The notes: generated by a model from the letters alone, not told the origin. Counted from the stretch's first letter, positions 16,037 through 24,982 are shown. The stretch: DNA of 41,777 nt from Hyphomonadaceae bacterium (GCA_030158285.1 JAOATF010000154.1:1-41777); one strand, 5' to 3'. Translations and numbers: made by a program.

Positions 16037-16741
16037 CTATTCCGGCTTCTTGAGCTTCAGCGGGCCTTCGGCGCCGAAGAGGAGCTGGAGGGTTATGCGG
16101 TTGTGCTGGGCGAGGGCCTCGCAGGCGGCGTCGGCTTTGCGGGCGAGGGCGAGGTCGGCGAGTTCCTTGTGGGCGTCGTATTCGCCCATCTTTGCGCGGG
16201 GGCTGCGCTTGATCGACATGATGCTGCGGTAGCGGCGGGTCTGTTCGAACAGGTTGCGCTGCATGGCGATGAGGCGGGATGAACCGCAGGCGGCGATCAG
16301 CGCGTCGTGGAAGTCGCTGTTGACCTTCTCGAAGAGCGTTGTGGCTGTGTCGGTATCCGCCGGGCGGTGTTCGCAGAAATGCTTGATGCGGTGGAGGGCG
16401 GAGACGATGCCGGCTTCCCAGTCTGCGTCGCCGTTGGCGATCGCGAGGCGCAGCGCGCCGGTTTCGACAATGGTGCGCGCGGCCATCAGGTCGTTGAGGT
16501 CTTCGCGGCTGACGGGGGCGACGCGGAAGCCTTTCTGGCCTTCGGCCTCGACCAGGCCACGGCTGACGAGGCCGGCGAGCGCCTCGCGGATGGGCGTGGG
16601 GCCGAAGCCGAATTCTTCCGAGAGTTCGCGGATGCGCAGCTTGTGACCCGGCAGCAGCACGCCCGACATGATGGCGCTGGCGATGGCGGCGCCGGCGGCT
16701 TCGGTGCGCGTCTTCTCGCTGGCGGGGAGGTTGGACTTCAT
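16037..16741 (-). CDS. GntR-family transcriptional regulator (FCD domain)
   Basis: 234 aa. N-terminal winged helix-turn-helix (~12-80) with LRIRELSEEFGFGPTPIREAL and RGLVEAEGQKGFRVAPVS, followed by the all-helical FCD effector domain (~88-225) including FHDALIAACGS and HKELADLALARKAD. FadR/VanR-type regulators usually repress a neighbouring catabolic gene and release DNA on binding a carboxylate. It is divergent from the FAH-fold gene, with a palindromic operator between them, so that gene and its own are the likely targets. Confidence 0.92.
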   Translation of the reverse strand: MKSNLPASEKTRTEAAGAAIASAIMSGVLLPGHKLRIRELSEEFGFGPTPIREALAGLVSRGLVEAEGQKGFRVAPVSREDLNDLMAARTIVETGALRLAIANGDADWEAGIVSALHRIKHFCEHRPADTDTATTLFEKVNSDFHDALIAACGSSRLIAMQRNLFEQTRRYRSIMSIKRSPRAKMGEYDAHKELADLALARKADAACEALAQHNRITLQLLFGAEGPLKLKKPE

Positions 16742-16792
16742 CGTGTGGCCGTGTGCTGACGTGATCGACCCTAGCGCGGGGGCGGCGGGCGG

Positions 16793-16898
16793 AAAATCGA
16801 TCTCCGGCGGAAAGCGCTGGATTTCAGGAATTATACCGCTCGCGCTATAAAATCGATAAAAATATAAAATATCGATTTTATTTGGCGCCGTCGATTTT
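16793..16898. promoter_or_regulatory. GntR operator cluster: 12-bp palindrome plus two half-sites
   Basis: Perfect 12-bp inverted repeat ATAAAATCGATA (16847-16858) and TATCGATTTTAT (16870-16881), spacer 11. Extra half-sites are AAAATCGAT (16793-16801) and TCGATTTT (16891-16898). The AT-rich block sits between divergent gntR and the FAH-fold gene. Confidence 0.65.
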
Positions 16899-16956
16899 GG
16901 GCGCTAAGCCTGCCGGGCGGGCGACACAGACCCGTTTCAGGTTTGGGGAGACGGCG

Positions 16957-18135
16957 ATGCGATCACTGGTTCTGGCGGCAGGCGCGGCTGTGGGCCTGGC
17001 GGCGTGTGCATCCGATGCGCCGCAGGACATCAATCCGTTCAGCGGGGAAGCGACGCCGCTCTCGATCAGCATGCTGCCGCCATCCGCCGGGCTGACGCTG
17101 GCGCAGACGCGCAATGGCAGGGGCGAGGCGGTGACGCTGCTTGTGACGGCGATGCGGGAGGGCGGGATCAGGGCGATCGATCTTTCCAGCGCAGGCGCAA
17201 GGCCCGGCGCGGATATGTTCGAGGCTGTGGCGGCTGTTGGCGCGCAGAAGCTGTCGGAGCTTCAGAAGGCGGGCGGCGGGCGTGACTATGCGATGAAGGA
17301 TTTGCTGTCGCCGGCGGGGACGGGCGAGCGGCATATCGCGTCGGGCACCAACTTCCGGGAGCATCAGGAGGAGGCGTCGATCGCGTCGGTGTTCAACTTC
17401 CCGAAGTTTGGGCCAGCGAGTCCGGCGGTCTCGACGGTGAAGCTGAAGCCGCGCGTGCTGCTCGACTATGAGGTGGAGATCTGTGTGGCGTTCGATCGCG
17501 CGATTGCATCGGTGGCGGATTTCGATGCGGCGAAGAAGGGCTTCTTCGTGTGTGGGGATTTCAGTGACCGGGCGATGCTGGTGGAGCGGATCGACCGGGC
17601 GAACATGGCGTCTGGCGTGGGGTTCAGCGATGCCAAGAGCGGGAGCGACTTCTTCCCGACGGGTCCGGTGATGGTGATCCCGAATGACTGGGCGAGCTTT
17701 GTCGATGCGGAGCGGATCACCACCAAGGTGAATGGCGCGATGCGGCAGGATGCGCGCGGGGGCGAGATGATCCTTGATTTCCGCGAGCTGACCGAGAAGG
17801 CGCTGCGCGACCGCGATGACACGCGGTATGTCTATGCGGGGCAGCATGTGACGCTGTTCGGCGGGCAGGCGATCCCGCGCGGCAGCGTGCTGATGTCGGG
17901 GACATCGGAGGGTGTGATCTTCCGTCCGCCGACGCCGGAGGATTTCGCGGAGGGTGGCAAGCGGACCAGGGCTTCGGGCGCTGCGCCGTCGGAGCAGGCG
18001 GAGGTTCGCGCTGTGCTGGATGTGTTCATCGAGCGCGAGATGGCGGCCAAGCGCTATCTGCAGCCGGGCGATGTCGTGCAGCACGCGGGGTCCAGCCTGG
18101 GCGCGCTGAGCGTGACGGTGGTGGACGGGCGGTAG
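16957..18135 (+). CDS. Exported fumarylacetoacetate hydrolase-fold protein
   Basis: 392 aa from ATG 16957 (GGGGAG six nt upstream). The first 18 residues are a lipoprotein signal ending LAAC. The C-terminal two thirds carry the FAH fold: a SGTNFREHQEE block (usual NYxxH), DYEVEICVAFD with the acidic metal ligands, FSDRAML, then SGSDFFPTGPVMV matching the family's K-x-F-DxxxPxGPW stretch, and GSVLMSGTSEGV. FAH enzymes cleave C-C bonds of beta-diketo acids and are normally cytosolic; a lipid-anchored periplasmic form is unusual. Probably controlled by the divergent GntR protein. Confidence 0.85.
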   Translation: MRSLVLAAGAAVGLAACASDAPQDINPFSGEATPLSISMLPPSAGLTLAQTRNGRGEAVTLLVTAMREGGIRAIDLSSAGARPGADMFEAVAAVGAQKLSELQKAGGGRDYAMKDLLSPAGTGERHIASGTNFREHQEEASIASVFNFPKFGPASPAVSTVKLKPRVLLDYEVEICVAFDRAIASVADFDAAKKGFFVCGDFSDRAMLVERIDRANMASGVGFSDAKSGSDFFPTGPVMVIPNDWASFVDAERITTKVNGAMRQDARGGEMILDFRELTEKALRDRDDTRYVYAGQHVTLFGGQAIPRGSVLMSGTSEGVIFRPPTPEDFAEGGKRTRASGAAPSEQAEVRAVLDVFIEREMAAKRYLQPGDVVQHAGSSLGALSVTVVDGR

Positions 18136-18215
18136 GCGCCTCCTCCGGCAGTTTGCCGCTTGACCTTGGGCGCTGGCGCATCAACAAGGTCGGGCGGGGC
18201 GCCTGGAGTAATGCG

Positions 18216-18665
18216 ATGACATCTATCCGGAAGGCAGCTTTCTCGGGCTTGATGACGCTGGCGGCGTGCTCCCCGGCGATTGCGCAGACAGCGATGACGA
18301 TCGTGTCTGGCGAGGGCTGTGGGTGCTGCAAGGAATGGGTGAAGCATCTCGAGGCGGCGGGGTACAAGCCGACGATCAGCTATGTGCCGGCGCAGGCGCT
18401 GAATGAGCACAAGCATGAGGCGGGCATCAGCGCGGATCATTCCTCGTGTCACACCGGCAAGATCGGCGGGTATGTGATCGAGGGGCATGTGCCCGCGAAG
18501 GAGATCGCGCGGCTGTTGCGCGAGAAACCGGAGGCCGTGGGCCTGACCGTGCCAGGGATGCCGTATGGCTCGCCGGGCATGGGGCCGGCGTCAGAGGCCG
18601 AGCCGTACCAGGTTCTGCTGTTGAAGAAGGACGGTACGACGTCGGTCTATGCGAGCTATCCGTAA
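18216..18665 (+). CDS. DUF411 metal-binding exported protein
   Basis: 149 aa from ATG 18216 (TGGAGTAATGCG upstream). Signal peptide through ACSPAIAQ. Mature domain is DUF411: thioredoxin-like CGCCKEWVKHLEAAGY, a third motif DHSSCHTGKIGGYVIEGHVPA, then the VPGMPYGSPGM segment. DUF411 proteins occur with copper-resistance genes and are thought to bind metal through these cysteines. Here it follows the FAH gene at 80 nt and is convergent with the efflux operon (3-nt gap); no other copper gene is in view. Confidence 0.9.
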   Translation: MTSIRKAAFSGLMTLAACSPAIAQTAMTIVSGEGCGCCKEWVKHLEAAGYKPTISYVPAQALNEHKHEAGISADHSSCHTGKIGGYVIEGHVPAKEIARLLREKPEAVGLTVPGMPYGSPGMGPASEAEPYQVLLLKKDGTTSVYASYP

Positions 18666-18668
18666 GCC

Positions 18669-20096
18669 TTACTTCGCGCGCCAGTCCGAAGCGGTGGCGA
18701 CGTAGAGCGCGGCCATGTCGGCGCGCATCAGCGCCTTGGCTTCGATGGTGGCGAGTTCGGCGCGTTGCGACTGGCGCTGGGCGTCGATGACGGAGATCAG
18801 CGAACCGGCGCCGTTCTCGTAACCGAGCGAGGCGAGGCGGGCGTTCTCGGCGGCGACATCGCGGGCGCGGGCTTGTGCGCTCAGGAGGTCCTGATCGGTC
18901 GAGAGGGCGGACAGCAGATCGGAGACCTGCGCGAAGGCCGAGAGAACGGTCTGGCGGTAGGTCGCGTCGGCTTCCTTTGCGGAGGCGACGGCGGCGCGCT
19001 GGCGGGCTTCGAGTGAGCCGCCATTGAAGAGTGGCGCGGTGATCGACGGGCCGATGCTCCAGCCGGAGCTGTTGTACTTGAAGAGTTCGTCCGGCTGCAG
19101 CGCGGTGAGGATGAAGGAGCCGTCGAGCGACAGGTTGGGATAGCGCGCGGCTTCGGCGACGCCGATGGCGGCGGTGGCAGCGTGGAGATCGGCTTCGGCG
19201 GCGAGGATATCCGGGCGTTTGCGCACAAGCTCGGAGGGCAGGCTGACGGGGATTGAGTCCGGCAGGGTGAGGTCGGCGAGCGTGAGGTCGGGCGCTGCCC
19301 AGCTGGAGGGCGCTTCGCCGGCGAGCAGGGCGAGGGCGTGGCGTGCGGTCGCGATCTTGCGGACGATGGCGGGGCGGCGGGCCTGGTCTTCGGCGAGCTG
19401 GGCTTCGGCCGGGTTGACGGCGGAGGCGGGCGCGCCGCCGGCGGCGATGCCGCGCTTGATCATTTCGATCGTGTCGCCATCGACCTTGATGATCTTGTCG
19501 AGCGCGTCGAGCTGGTCGCGCAGGGCGGCGAGTTCGATGGCGCGGGAGACGACGGCGCCGGTGAGGTTGAGATAGGCTGCGTCCGTGCGGTTGCGCTGGG
19601 CCTCGGTGCGGGCGACTGCGGTCTCGTCGGCGCGGCGATGTCCGCCGAAGAGATCGAGGTCGTATTTCAGCACGGTGCCGATCGAGAAGACGTTGATGGT
19701 CGGGCTGGGGAAGCCCTCAATGCCGAAGGCGGCGGTGTTGATCCGTTCGCGCTGGGCGTCGCCCGCGAGGTTGGCGGAGGGGCCGCTGTCGCCGCGCTGG
19801 GCGCGTTCGAGTTCTTCCACGCGCGTGAGGGCGGCGTCGGCGGCTTGCAGCGTCGGGTTGCCTTTGAGGGACTGGGCGACGAGCGCGTCGAGCTTCGGCG
19901 AGTTGAACGCTTTCCACCATTCGCGCGCGTCGGTGTCGGTCGCGCCGAGCGTTGCTGGAGATGCGCCGGAGGGATCGCCGGCCATGGCGTAGCCCGCGAG
20001 TTGCGACGCATCGGGGCGCGCGAAGTCGGGGCCGACGGTGGTGCAGGCGGACAGCGCTGCAAGGCTCAGGGCAGAGAGAAGCGCGCGTTTAGACAT
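18669..20096 (-). CDS. RND/MFS-type efflux outer-membrane lipoprotein (NodT/OprM family)
   Basis: 475 aa. Lipobox LSAC (Cys 18) followed by TTVGPDFARPD, the standard start of NodT-family outer membrane factors; two OEP repeats follow (ALTRVEELERAQRGDSG.. and ADLHAATAAIGVAEAARYPNLSLDGSF). Forms the trimeric channel through the outer membrane. Its ATG overlaps the MFS pump stop by 8 nt, so the three genes adaptor-pump-channel form one operon on the minus strand. Confidence 0.93.
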   Translation of the reverse strand: MSKRALLSALSLAALSACTTVGPDFARPDASQLAGYAMAGDPSGASPATLGATDTDAREWWKAFNSPKLDALVAQSLKGNPTLQAADAALTRVEELERAQRGDSGPSANLAGDAQRERINTAAFGIEGFPSPTINVFSIGTVLKYDLDLFGGHRRADETAVARTEAQRNRTDAAYLNLTGAVVSRAIELAALRDQLDALDKIIKVDGDTIEMIKRGIAAGGAPASAVNPAEAQLAEDQARRPAIVRKIATARHALALLAGEAPSSWAAPDLTLADLTLPDSIPVSLPSELVRKRPDILAAEADLHAATAAIGVAEAARYPNLSLDGSFILTALQPDELFKYNSSGWSIGPSITAPLFNGGSLEARQRAAVASAKEADATYRQTVLSAFAQVSDLLSALSTDQDLLSAQARARDVAAENARLASLGYENGAGSLISVIDAQRQSQRAELATIEAKALMRADMAALYVATASDWRAK

Positions 20097-21636
20097 TGGG
20101 GGCTCTTTTTGTGCGCAGCAGGAGAAGGAAGGGGAGGATCAGGACGCACATGACGAACAGCATGTGGAAGTTGTCGACATAGGCGACCATGGCGGATTGC
20201 CGGTCGATCATGCCGCTCATGATCGCCTGTCCGCTGGCGGTGTTGAGATCGATGGCGGCGGGCAGTTCGGCGATGTTCGGGTTGTCGGGCGTTGCGTGCT
20301 CGGCGAGCTGATCGCCGACGATGCGCATGTTGTAGATCTGCAGCGCGCCGACGATGGAGATGCCGAGGCTGGAGCCGATATTGCGGATGAGCGTGTAGAA
20401 GGAGGCAGCTTCCGTGCGCAGGCTCGGCTGGATCGTCGTGAAGGCGATCGACATCAGCGGGATGAAGACGAGGCCAAGGCCGAGGCCCTGGAAGAGGCCG
20501 GAGACAACGACGGGCATCTGGTCCATGTCGAGCGTGAAGCCGGACATCAGCCAGTAGGACAGCCCGGTGAGGCTGATGCCGACGAAGATGATCAGGCGGT
20601 TGTCGAACTTGCCCGAGAGGCGGCCGACGAGGAACATCGAGACGAATGTGCCGACGCCGCGCGAGGCCTGCGTCATGCCGGCGGTTAGCACGGGATAGCC
20701 GAGCAGGCCCTGCATCAGCGTGGGCAGCAGCGCCATGCCAGCGAACATCAGCACGCCGATCACCATGATCATGCCTGAGGCGAGCAGGTAGTTGCGGTCC
20801 GCCAGGATGGACGGGTGGATGATCGGGCGTTCGCTGGTGAAGATGTGGACGATGAACACGTAGGCGCCGACCACGGCCATGGTGGCGTAGATCCAGATCT
20901 CGGTGGACGAGAACCATTCCGCGCCGGGCCCGCGGTCGAGCAGCATCTGCAGGCCGACCAACGAGATCAGGATGGCAATGAAGCCGAAACCGTCGAAGCG
21001 TGTGGTATCCCGTTTCACACGCTTGGGCAGCGTGGCGGCGAGGATGAGGAAGCCGACGAAGGCGATCGGCACGTTGATGAAGAAGACCCAGTGCCAGCTC
21101 AGGTTGTCGGTGAGCACGCCGCCGAGGATCGGCCCGAGGATGGGGCCGAGCACGGCGCCCATGCCCCACATCGACATGGCGCGGGCGTGATCCTTGGGCG
21201 GGTTGATGTCGAGCAGGATGGCCTGGCTCAACGGAATGAAGACGGCGGCGGTTGCGCCCTGCACGACGCGATAGAAGACGAGTTGCACAATGTCGGTCGC
21301 GATGCCGCAGAGGACGGAGGACGCAGTAAAGCCGATCAGCGCGCCGAGCAGGAGGTTACGGCGGCCAAGGCGAAGCTCAAGCCAGCCGATGGCGGGCGTT
21401 ACGATCGTGCTGGCGAGGATGAACGAGGTCAGCACCCACAGGATCTCCTCCTGCGAGGCGGAGACCGAGGCGCGGATCTGCGGCAGCACCGTGTTGGCGA
21501 TGGTGCCGTCGATCGACGTCATCAGCGTGGTGAGCACGATGCCCGCCGTGATGAGCGCGCGGCGTCCCGGCTCGGGATAGTCTCCGTAGGCCGGGGCGCC
21601 AGCCGCCGGTGGAGTGATGGGGACCGCGTCGTCCAT
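20089..21636 (-). CDS. DHA2-family multidrug MFS transporter (EmrB type)
   Basis: 515 aa, about 14 hydrophobic segments. It has the MFS motif following TM2 (ELRLGRRNLLLG), antiporter motif C in TM5 (GAVLGPILGPILGG) and SWHWVFFINVPI, all typical of EmrB/QacA-like proton antiporters. TM1 contains TSIDGTIANTVLP. Works with the adaptor encoded just upstream and the outer-membrane channel downstream to expel hydrophobic compounds across both membranes. Confidence 0.95.
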   Translation of the reverse strand: MDDAVPITPPAAGAPAYGDYPEPGRRALITAGIVLTTLMTSIDGTIANTVLPQIRASVSASQEEILWVLTSFILASTIVTPAIGWLELRLGRRNLLLGALIGFTASSVLCGIATDIVQLVFYRVVQGATAAVFIPLSQAILLDINPPKDHARAMSMWGMGAVLGPILGPILGGVLTDNLSWHWVFFINVPIAFVGFLILAATLPKRVKRDTTRFDGFGFIAILISLVGLQMLLDRGPGAEWFSSTEIWIYATMAVVGAYVFIVHIFTSERPIIHPSILADRNYLLASGMIMVIGVLMFAGMALLPTLMQGLLGYPVLTAGMTQASRGVGTFVSMFLVGRLSGKFDNRLIIFVGISLTGLSYWLMSGFTLDMDQMPVVVSGLFQGLGLGLVFIPLMSIAFTTIQPSLRTEAASFYTLIRNIGSSLGISIVGALQIYNMRIVGDQLAEHATPDNPNIAELPAAIDLNTASGQAIMSGMIDRQSAMVAYVDNFHMLFVMCVLILPFLLLLRTKRAPNV

Positions 21637-21638
21637 GA

Positions 21639-22745
21639 CTAGTGTGCGCCTTCAGCCTTGTTGCGCGTATCGACAGTCGCCGTGGCGCTGAGCCCGATGG
21701 CGAGTTGTGCTTCCGGCGGCGGGTTGTCGAGATCGACGCGCACGTTGAGACGTTGCACGACGCGCACCCAGTTGCCGGTGGCGTTCTCGGCGGGGAGGAC
21801 AGCAAAGCTGGAGCCGGTGCCGGGCGAGAAGCTGGCGATGTGGCCATGCAGCTTGGTGTTCGGGAAGGCGTCGACGTGAACTTCGACCGGCTGGCCGACG
21901 CGCAGGTCAGCGAGCTGGTTTTCCTTGAAGGCGGCATCGACCCACGGCTTGCCGGAGACGATCCAGAACAGTGTCTGCGCCGGCTGGACGTAGGCGCCGG
22001 GTTGCAGCTGGCTCACGCGCGTGACGACGCCGTCGGCGGGCGCGCGGATCGAAGTGTCGGAGAAATCGCTCTTGGCCTGGTCGAGGGCGGCCTGCGCCGC
22101 CATCACCAGCGGATGCTTGTCGGTCGCGATGTTGGCCGAGCCGAGGCTGGCGAGCGCGTTGGCGAGCGCTTCGGAGGAAGCGGAGCGCGAGCGTGTGGCG
22201 ACGTCGGAGGCGTTGCGCGCCTGGTCGAGCGCCTGTTGCGAGATCAGGCCAGCCTTGAAGAGATTGTCCTGCCGCGCGAGCTCGCTGCGGCGGAAGTCGG
22301 TTTCGGTGGACGCGGTGTTGAGGTCGGCTGCGGCCTTGCGGTAGCTGGCGCGCAGGCCATCGACCTGCAGCTTGGCGGAGGCGAGGCGGGCTTCGGCCTG
22401 GGCGACGCTGATGGCGAAGTCGCCGCCATCGAGGCGGATCAGCTCGTCGCCGGCTTTGACCTGCTGGTTCTCGGTGACGAGCACTTCGGTGACGCGGGCG
22501 CGGACGCTGGAGCTGATCGGCGCGCGGGCCGAGGAGATCTGCGCGTTATCGGTGGAGACGAAACCGGCGGTCAGCGAGATCCACACGGCGGCGACGGCGG
22601 CCAGCACGGCCGGGGGCGCGACCATCAGGGTCAGGCGCTTCTGCTTGGGCGAAAGGCCCTTCTGCTTTTCCGGAGTGGGCTTCGTCTCCGGAGCGGGCGC
22701 GAGCACAGTCGCTGATGCGCTGTCGCGCTCAAATGAGCCGTCCAT
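21639..22745 (-). CDS. HlyD/EmrA-type membrane-fusion adaptor
   Basis: 368 aa from ATG 22745; an in-frame extension to 22847 runs through the promoter region and was not used. Cytoplasmic tail rich in P/K, one TM (~39-61), then STDNAQISSARAPISSSVRARV (barrel-sandwich half), a long coiled-coil hairpin (~115-215) and the second lipoyl half SIRAPADGVVTRVSQLQPGAYV, then the beta-barrel. Links the MFS pump to the outer-membrane factor. First gene of the efflux operon, 2 nt before the pump gene. Confidence 0.93.
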   Translation of the reverse strand: MDGSFERDSASATVLAPAPETKPTPEKQKGLSPKQKRLTLMVAPPAVLAAVAAVWISLTAGFVSTDNAQISSARAPISSSVRARVTEVLVTENQQVKAGDELIRLDGGDFAISVAQAEARLASAKLQVDGLRASYRKAAADLNTASTETDFRRSELARQDNLFKAGLISQQALDQARNASDVATRSRSASSEALANALASLGSANIATDKHPLVMAAQAALDQAKSDFSDTSIRAPADGVVTRVSQLQPGAYVQPAQTLFWIVSGKPWVDAAFKENQLADLRVGQPVEVHVDAFPNTKLHGHIASFSPGTGSSFAVLPAENATGNWVRVVQRLNVRVDLDNPPPEAQLAIGLSATATVDTRNKAEGAH

Positions 22746-22827
22746 TGTGGTGCCTCGTGGTGAAAGCGGCCGTGAAAGCGATTTGGCGGGAGAAGTCCCC
22801 GTCTCGGCCCATGTGCCCGGAGATAGG

Positions 22828-22859
22828 TTGACATATGACTTGAACAAAATGATATTTGT
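22828..22859. promoter_or_regulatory. Divergent lysR / efflux operon control region
   Basis: TTGACA (22828-22833), 17-nt spacer and GATATT (22851-22856) read toward lysR. An inverted repeat ACAAA-ATGATA-TTTGT (22844-22859) overlaps the -10 and could be a LysR site. The region is distinctly AT-rich relative to its surroundings. Confidence 0.45.
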
Positions 22860-22870
22860 GCAGGTGCAGC

Positions 22871-23845
22871 ATGAATTCTATTCAGTTCAAGAATTTCGAC
22901 CTCAACCTGATCCGCGTGCTGCTGGCGCTGCTGGAGCATCGCAGCGTGTCGCGGGCGGCGGAGGAGCTGGCGCTGACGCCCTCGGCGGTGAGCCACGCGC
23001 TGGGAAGATTGCGGTCAGCGCTGGGAGATCCGCTGTTCGAGCGGCGCGGCGGGGGGCTGGTTCCGACCGCGTTTGCTCTCGAAACCGGGCGGCGGATGCG
23101 GCCGTCGATCGACCGGCTGCGCGATGCCATGAACCGCGAGGTGTTCGATCCGGCGACCGCCGACCGTGAATTCGTGGTCGCGGCGGGCACTTATGTCGCG
23201 GCTGTTTTCATGCCGGAGATCATCGAAGCCGTGGCGCGCGTGGCGCCGAGCATCCGCCTGCGTATCCGCCGGGTGGAGGACCAGTCGGTGGACGACGTGG
23301 AGCACGGGCGGCTGGACATGCTGTTCGGCGTGCAGGCAAGCCCGTCGGGAAAGCTGGAATTCCAGCCTTTCGTGACGGAGCAGATGGTGTGGGCCGCGCG
23401 CAAGGGACACCCCAGCGTGCATGCGCCGCTGACCATGGAGATGCTGGCCAATGCGCGCCACATCATCATCGAGAAGATCAACCGCGTGCTGACGACGGGC
23501 TATCCCGAGCTGCAGCGCTTCTTCGACGAGAGCCGGGAGCTGGGCGATGCCACGCGGGCGGCGGCGGGGCAGGGCCGCAGGAGCGGACCGGCGCCGGCCG
23601 CCTCCACCATCGTCAGCGATCCGATGCAGGCCATCGCCATTGCCGCGCGGACCGACCAGGTGACGCTGACGCTCCGTCGCCTCGCCGAGCAGTTCGAGCC
23701 GGGGGTGCAGGTGCTGGAACCGCCGCACCCGACGCCGGGGGTGCAGGTGGGGCTGCTCTACCATCCGGACAGGGCGCGGGACCCGGCGGTGCGCTGGTTC
23801 ATCGACTTCACGCTGGGCCTGCTTCGCAATCGCGAAACGGGCTGA
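22871..23845 (+). CDS. LysR-family transcriptional regulator
   Basis: 324 aa from ATG 22871. N-terminal winged HTH (~8-66): LNLIRVLLALLEHRSVSRAAEEL, LTPSAVSHALGRLRSALGDPLFERRGGGL; then a linker helix and the two-lobed effector-binding domain (~95-310). Transcribed divergently from the efflux operon 125 nt away, which is the classic arrangement for a LysR protein controlling a pump in response to its substrate. The closest known types would be NodD/LinR-like regulators, by N-terminal sequence only. Confidence 0.93.
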   Translation: MNSIQFKNFDLNLIRVLLALLEHRSVSRAAEELALTPSAVSHALGRLRSALGDPLFERRGGGLVPTAFALETGRRMRPSIDRLRDAMNREVFDPATADREFVVAAGTYVAAVFMPEIIEAVARVAPSIRLRIRRVEDQSVDDVEHGRLDMLFGVQASPSGKLEFQPFVTEQMVWAARKGHPSVHAPLTMEMLANARHIIIEKINRVLTTGYPELQRFFDESRELGDATRAAAGQGRRSGPAPAASTIVSDPMQAIAIAARTDQVTLTLRRLAEQFEPGVQVLEPPHPTPGVQVGLLYHPDRARDPAVRWFIDFTLGLLRNRETG

Positions 23846-23913
23846 CGGCATCCGGGCATTTCCTGTGGCGCCGGAACATGCTCTAGCTTTGCCGGACGAG
23901 CTGGAGGGATTTC

Positions 23914-24486
23914 ATGAAGTACCTGTTTGCCGCGGCAACGGCGGCGGCCATAGCCGCGCCTGCAGCATCCGCGCAGATCGACAGCGTCCGCCTCGGCGTG
24001 ATGCAGCACAATATCTGCGTCTCCGACTGCAAGAACGCCGACAAGGAAAACGGGCCGAACGTTGCCGCCGAAGTGCGCTTCGCATCGCCGGATTTCCTCG
24101 GCTGGGCAGGCTCGCCGCATCCTTACCTGATGGCGTCGGTCAACACGCAAGGCAACACGTCCTATGGCGGCGCTGGCCTCGAGTGGGATTTCCAGGTTGC
24201 GCCGGGGTGGCGCATCGAACCGGGGTTCGGCTACGTCGTGCATGATGGCGAGATCAACAATCCTTTCGCCAACGGGACGCCGCAATCGGCCGACTTCGCC
24301 GAGCAGCATGTTCTCCTCGGCTCGCGCGATCTTTTCCGCACGTCGCTGGCGGTGACGTGGGACATGTCGGAGACGTTTGCGATCCAGGGCATCTACGAAC
24401 ACCTGAGCCACGGACAGATCCTCGGCGAAGGCCGTAACCAGGGCCTCGACGAGATCGGCGTGCGCGCTGTGTGGAGGTTCCAGTGA
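23914..24486 (+). CDS. PagL-like lipid A 3-O-deacylase (acyloxyacyl hydrolase)
   Basis: 190 aa with a signal peptide cleaved after ASA (~20). The rest alternates short beta strands as in an 8-stranded outer-membrane barrel and ends in F-Q, with an aromatic residue near the C-terminus (VWRF). The C-terminal block YEHLSHGQI has H163 and S165 in the H-x-S arrangement of PagL's catalytic residues, followed by NQGLDEIG where the family's NPG..E lies; the usual SNA is SHG here. PagL removes the 3-O acyl chain of lipid A. Coupled to the next gene by a GTGA overlap. Confidence 0.85.
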   Translation: MKYLFAAATAAAIAAPAASAQIDSVRLGVMQHNICVSDCKNADKENGPNVAAEVRFASPDFLGWAGSPHPYLMASVNTQGNTSYGGAGLEWDFQVAPGWRIEPGFGYVVHDGEINNPFANGTPQSADFAEQHVLLGSRDLFRTSLAVTWDMSETFAIQGIYEHLSHGQILGEGRNQGLDEIGVRAVWRFQ

Positions 24487-24884
24487 TCCGTCGCTTCGCT
24501 GCTGTTCTCGTAGTCTCGCTTGGGCTGGCAGCGCCGGCCTTTGCCGACACGCTCGGCACGCTCAAGGAAAGCACGCTGATCCTGCGTGAGGAGAGCGGCA
24601 AGTTCTACACGCTGCTCATCAGCGATGCAGGCAAGATGGAGCAGGTGAACTCGGCCGGCACGTGGGCGTCGGGTAACTGGGGCACGCAGGACGGCAAGTT
24701 CTGCTGGACGGCGCGCGGCGCGGCCACGTTGTGCATCCCGATGCCGGCGGACAAGGGCGTGGGCGACACGTGGGAGATCAAGAGCCCGGTGGGCAAGCTG
24801 GTCTGGGTCGCCGAAATCCAGGAAGGCCGGGCCGACCTGACCACCGTCGCCGAAGCCATCAACGGTGGGGAATCCGGCCAATAA
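24483..24884 (+). CDS. Small exported protein coupled to the PagL-like gene
   Basis: 133 aa from GTG 24483, which overlaps the preceding TGA; GGAGG lies 5 nt upstream inside the PagL-like gene. Signal peptide ends PAFA-D. The mature 110 residues are beta-rich with four or more tryptophans (TWASGNWGTQ, KFCWTA, TWEIKSP, KLVWVAEI) and two cysteines. I recognise no family. Translational coupling suggests a role with outer-membrane or LPS remodelling, but that is inference from position. Confidence 0.8.
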   Translation: MIRRFAAVLVVSLGLAAPAFADTLGTLKESTLILREESGKFYTLLISDAGKMEQVNSAGTWASGNWGTQDGKFCWTARGAATLCIPMPADKGVGDTWEIKSPVGKLVWVAEIQEGRADLTTVAEAINGGESGQ

Positions 24885-24937
24885 AGGCTTCTGGACAGGG
24901 CGGCCGGGACGGTTTGAAAAGTCCTTGAAACAGGCCC

Positions 24938-24966
24938 TTGAAACCCGGCGGCGGCCCCTGTATGAC
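24938..24966 (+). promoter_or_regulatory. Sigma-70 promoter of tRNA-Leu
   Basis: TTGAAA (24938-24943), 17-nt spacer, TATGAC (24961-24966), ending 16 nt before the mature tRNA. Confidence 0.6.
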
Positions 24967-24982
24967 CCCCGCCTTGCTATCT

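Noticed and set aside
18216-18665. Copper-resistance operon around the DUF411 gene
   Set aside because: No copper ATPase, CopA/B or CusABC-like gene lies nearby; the adjacent efflux system is of the MFS drug type.
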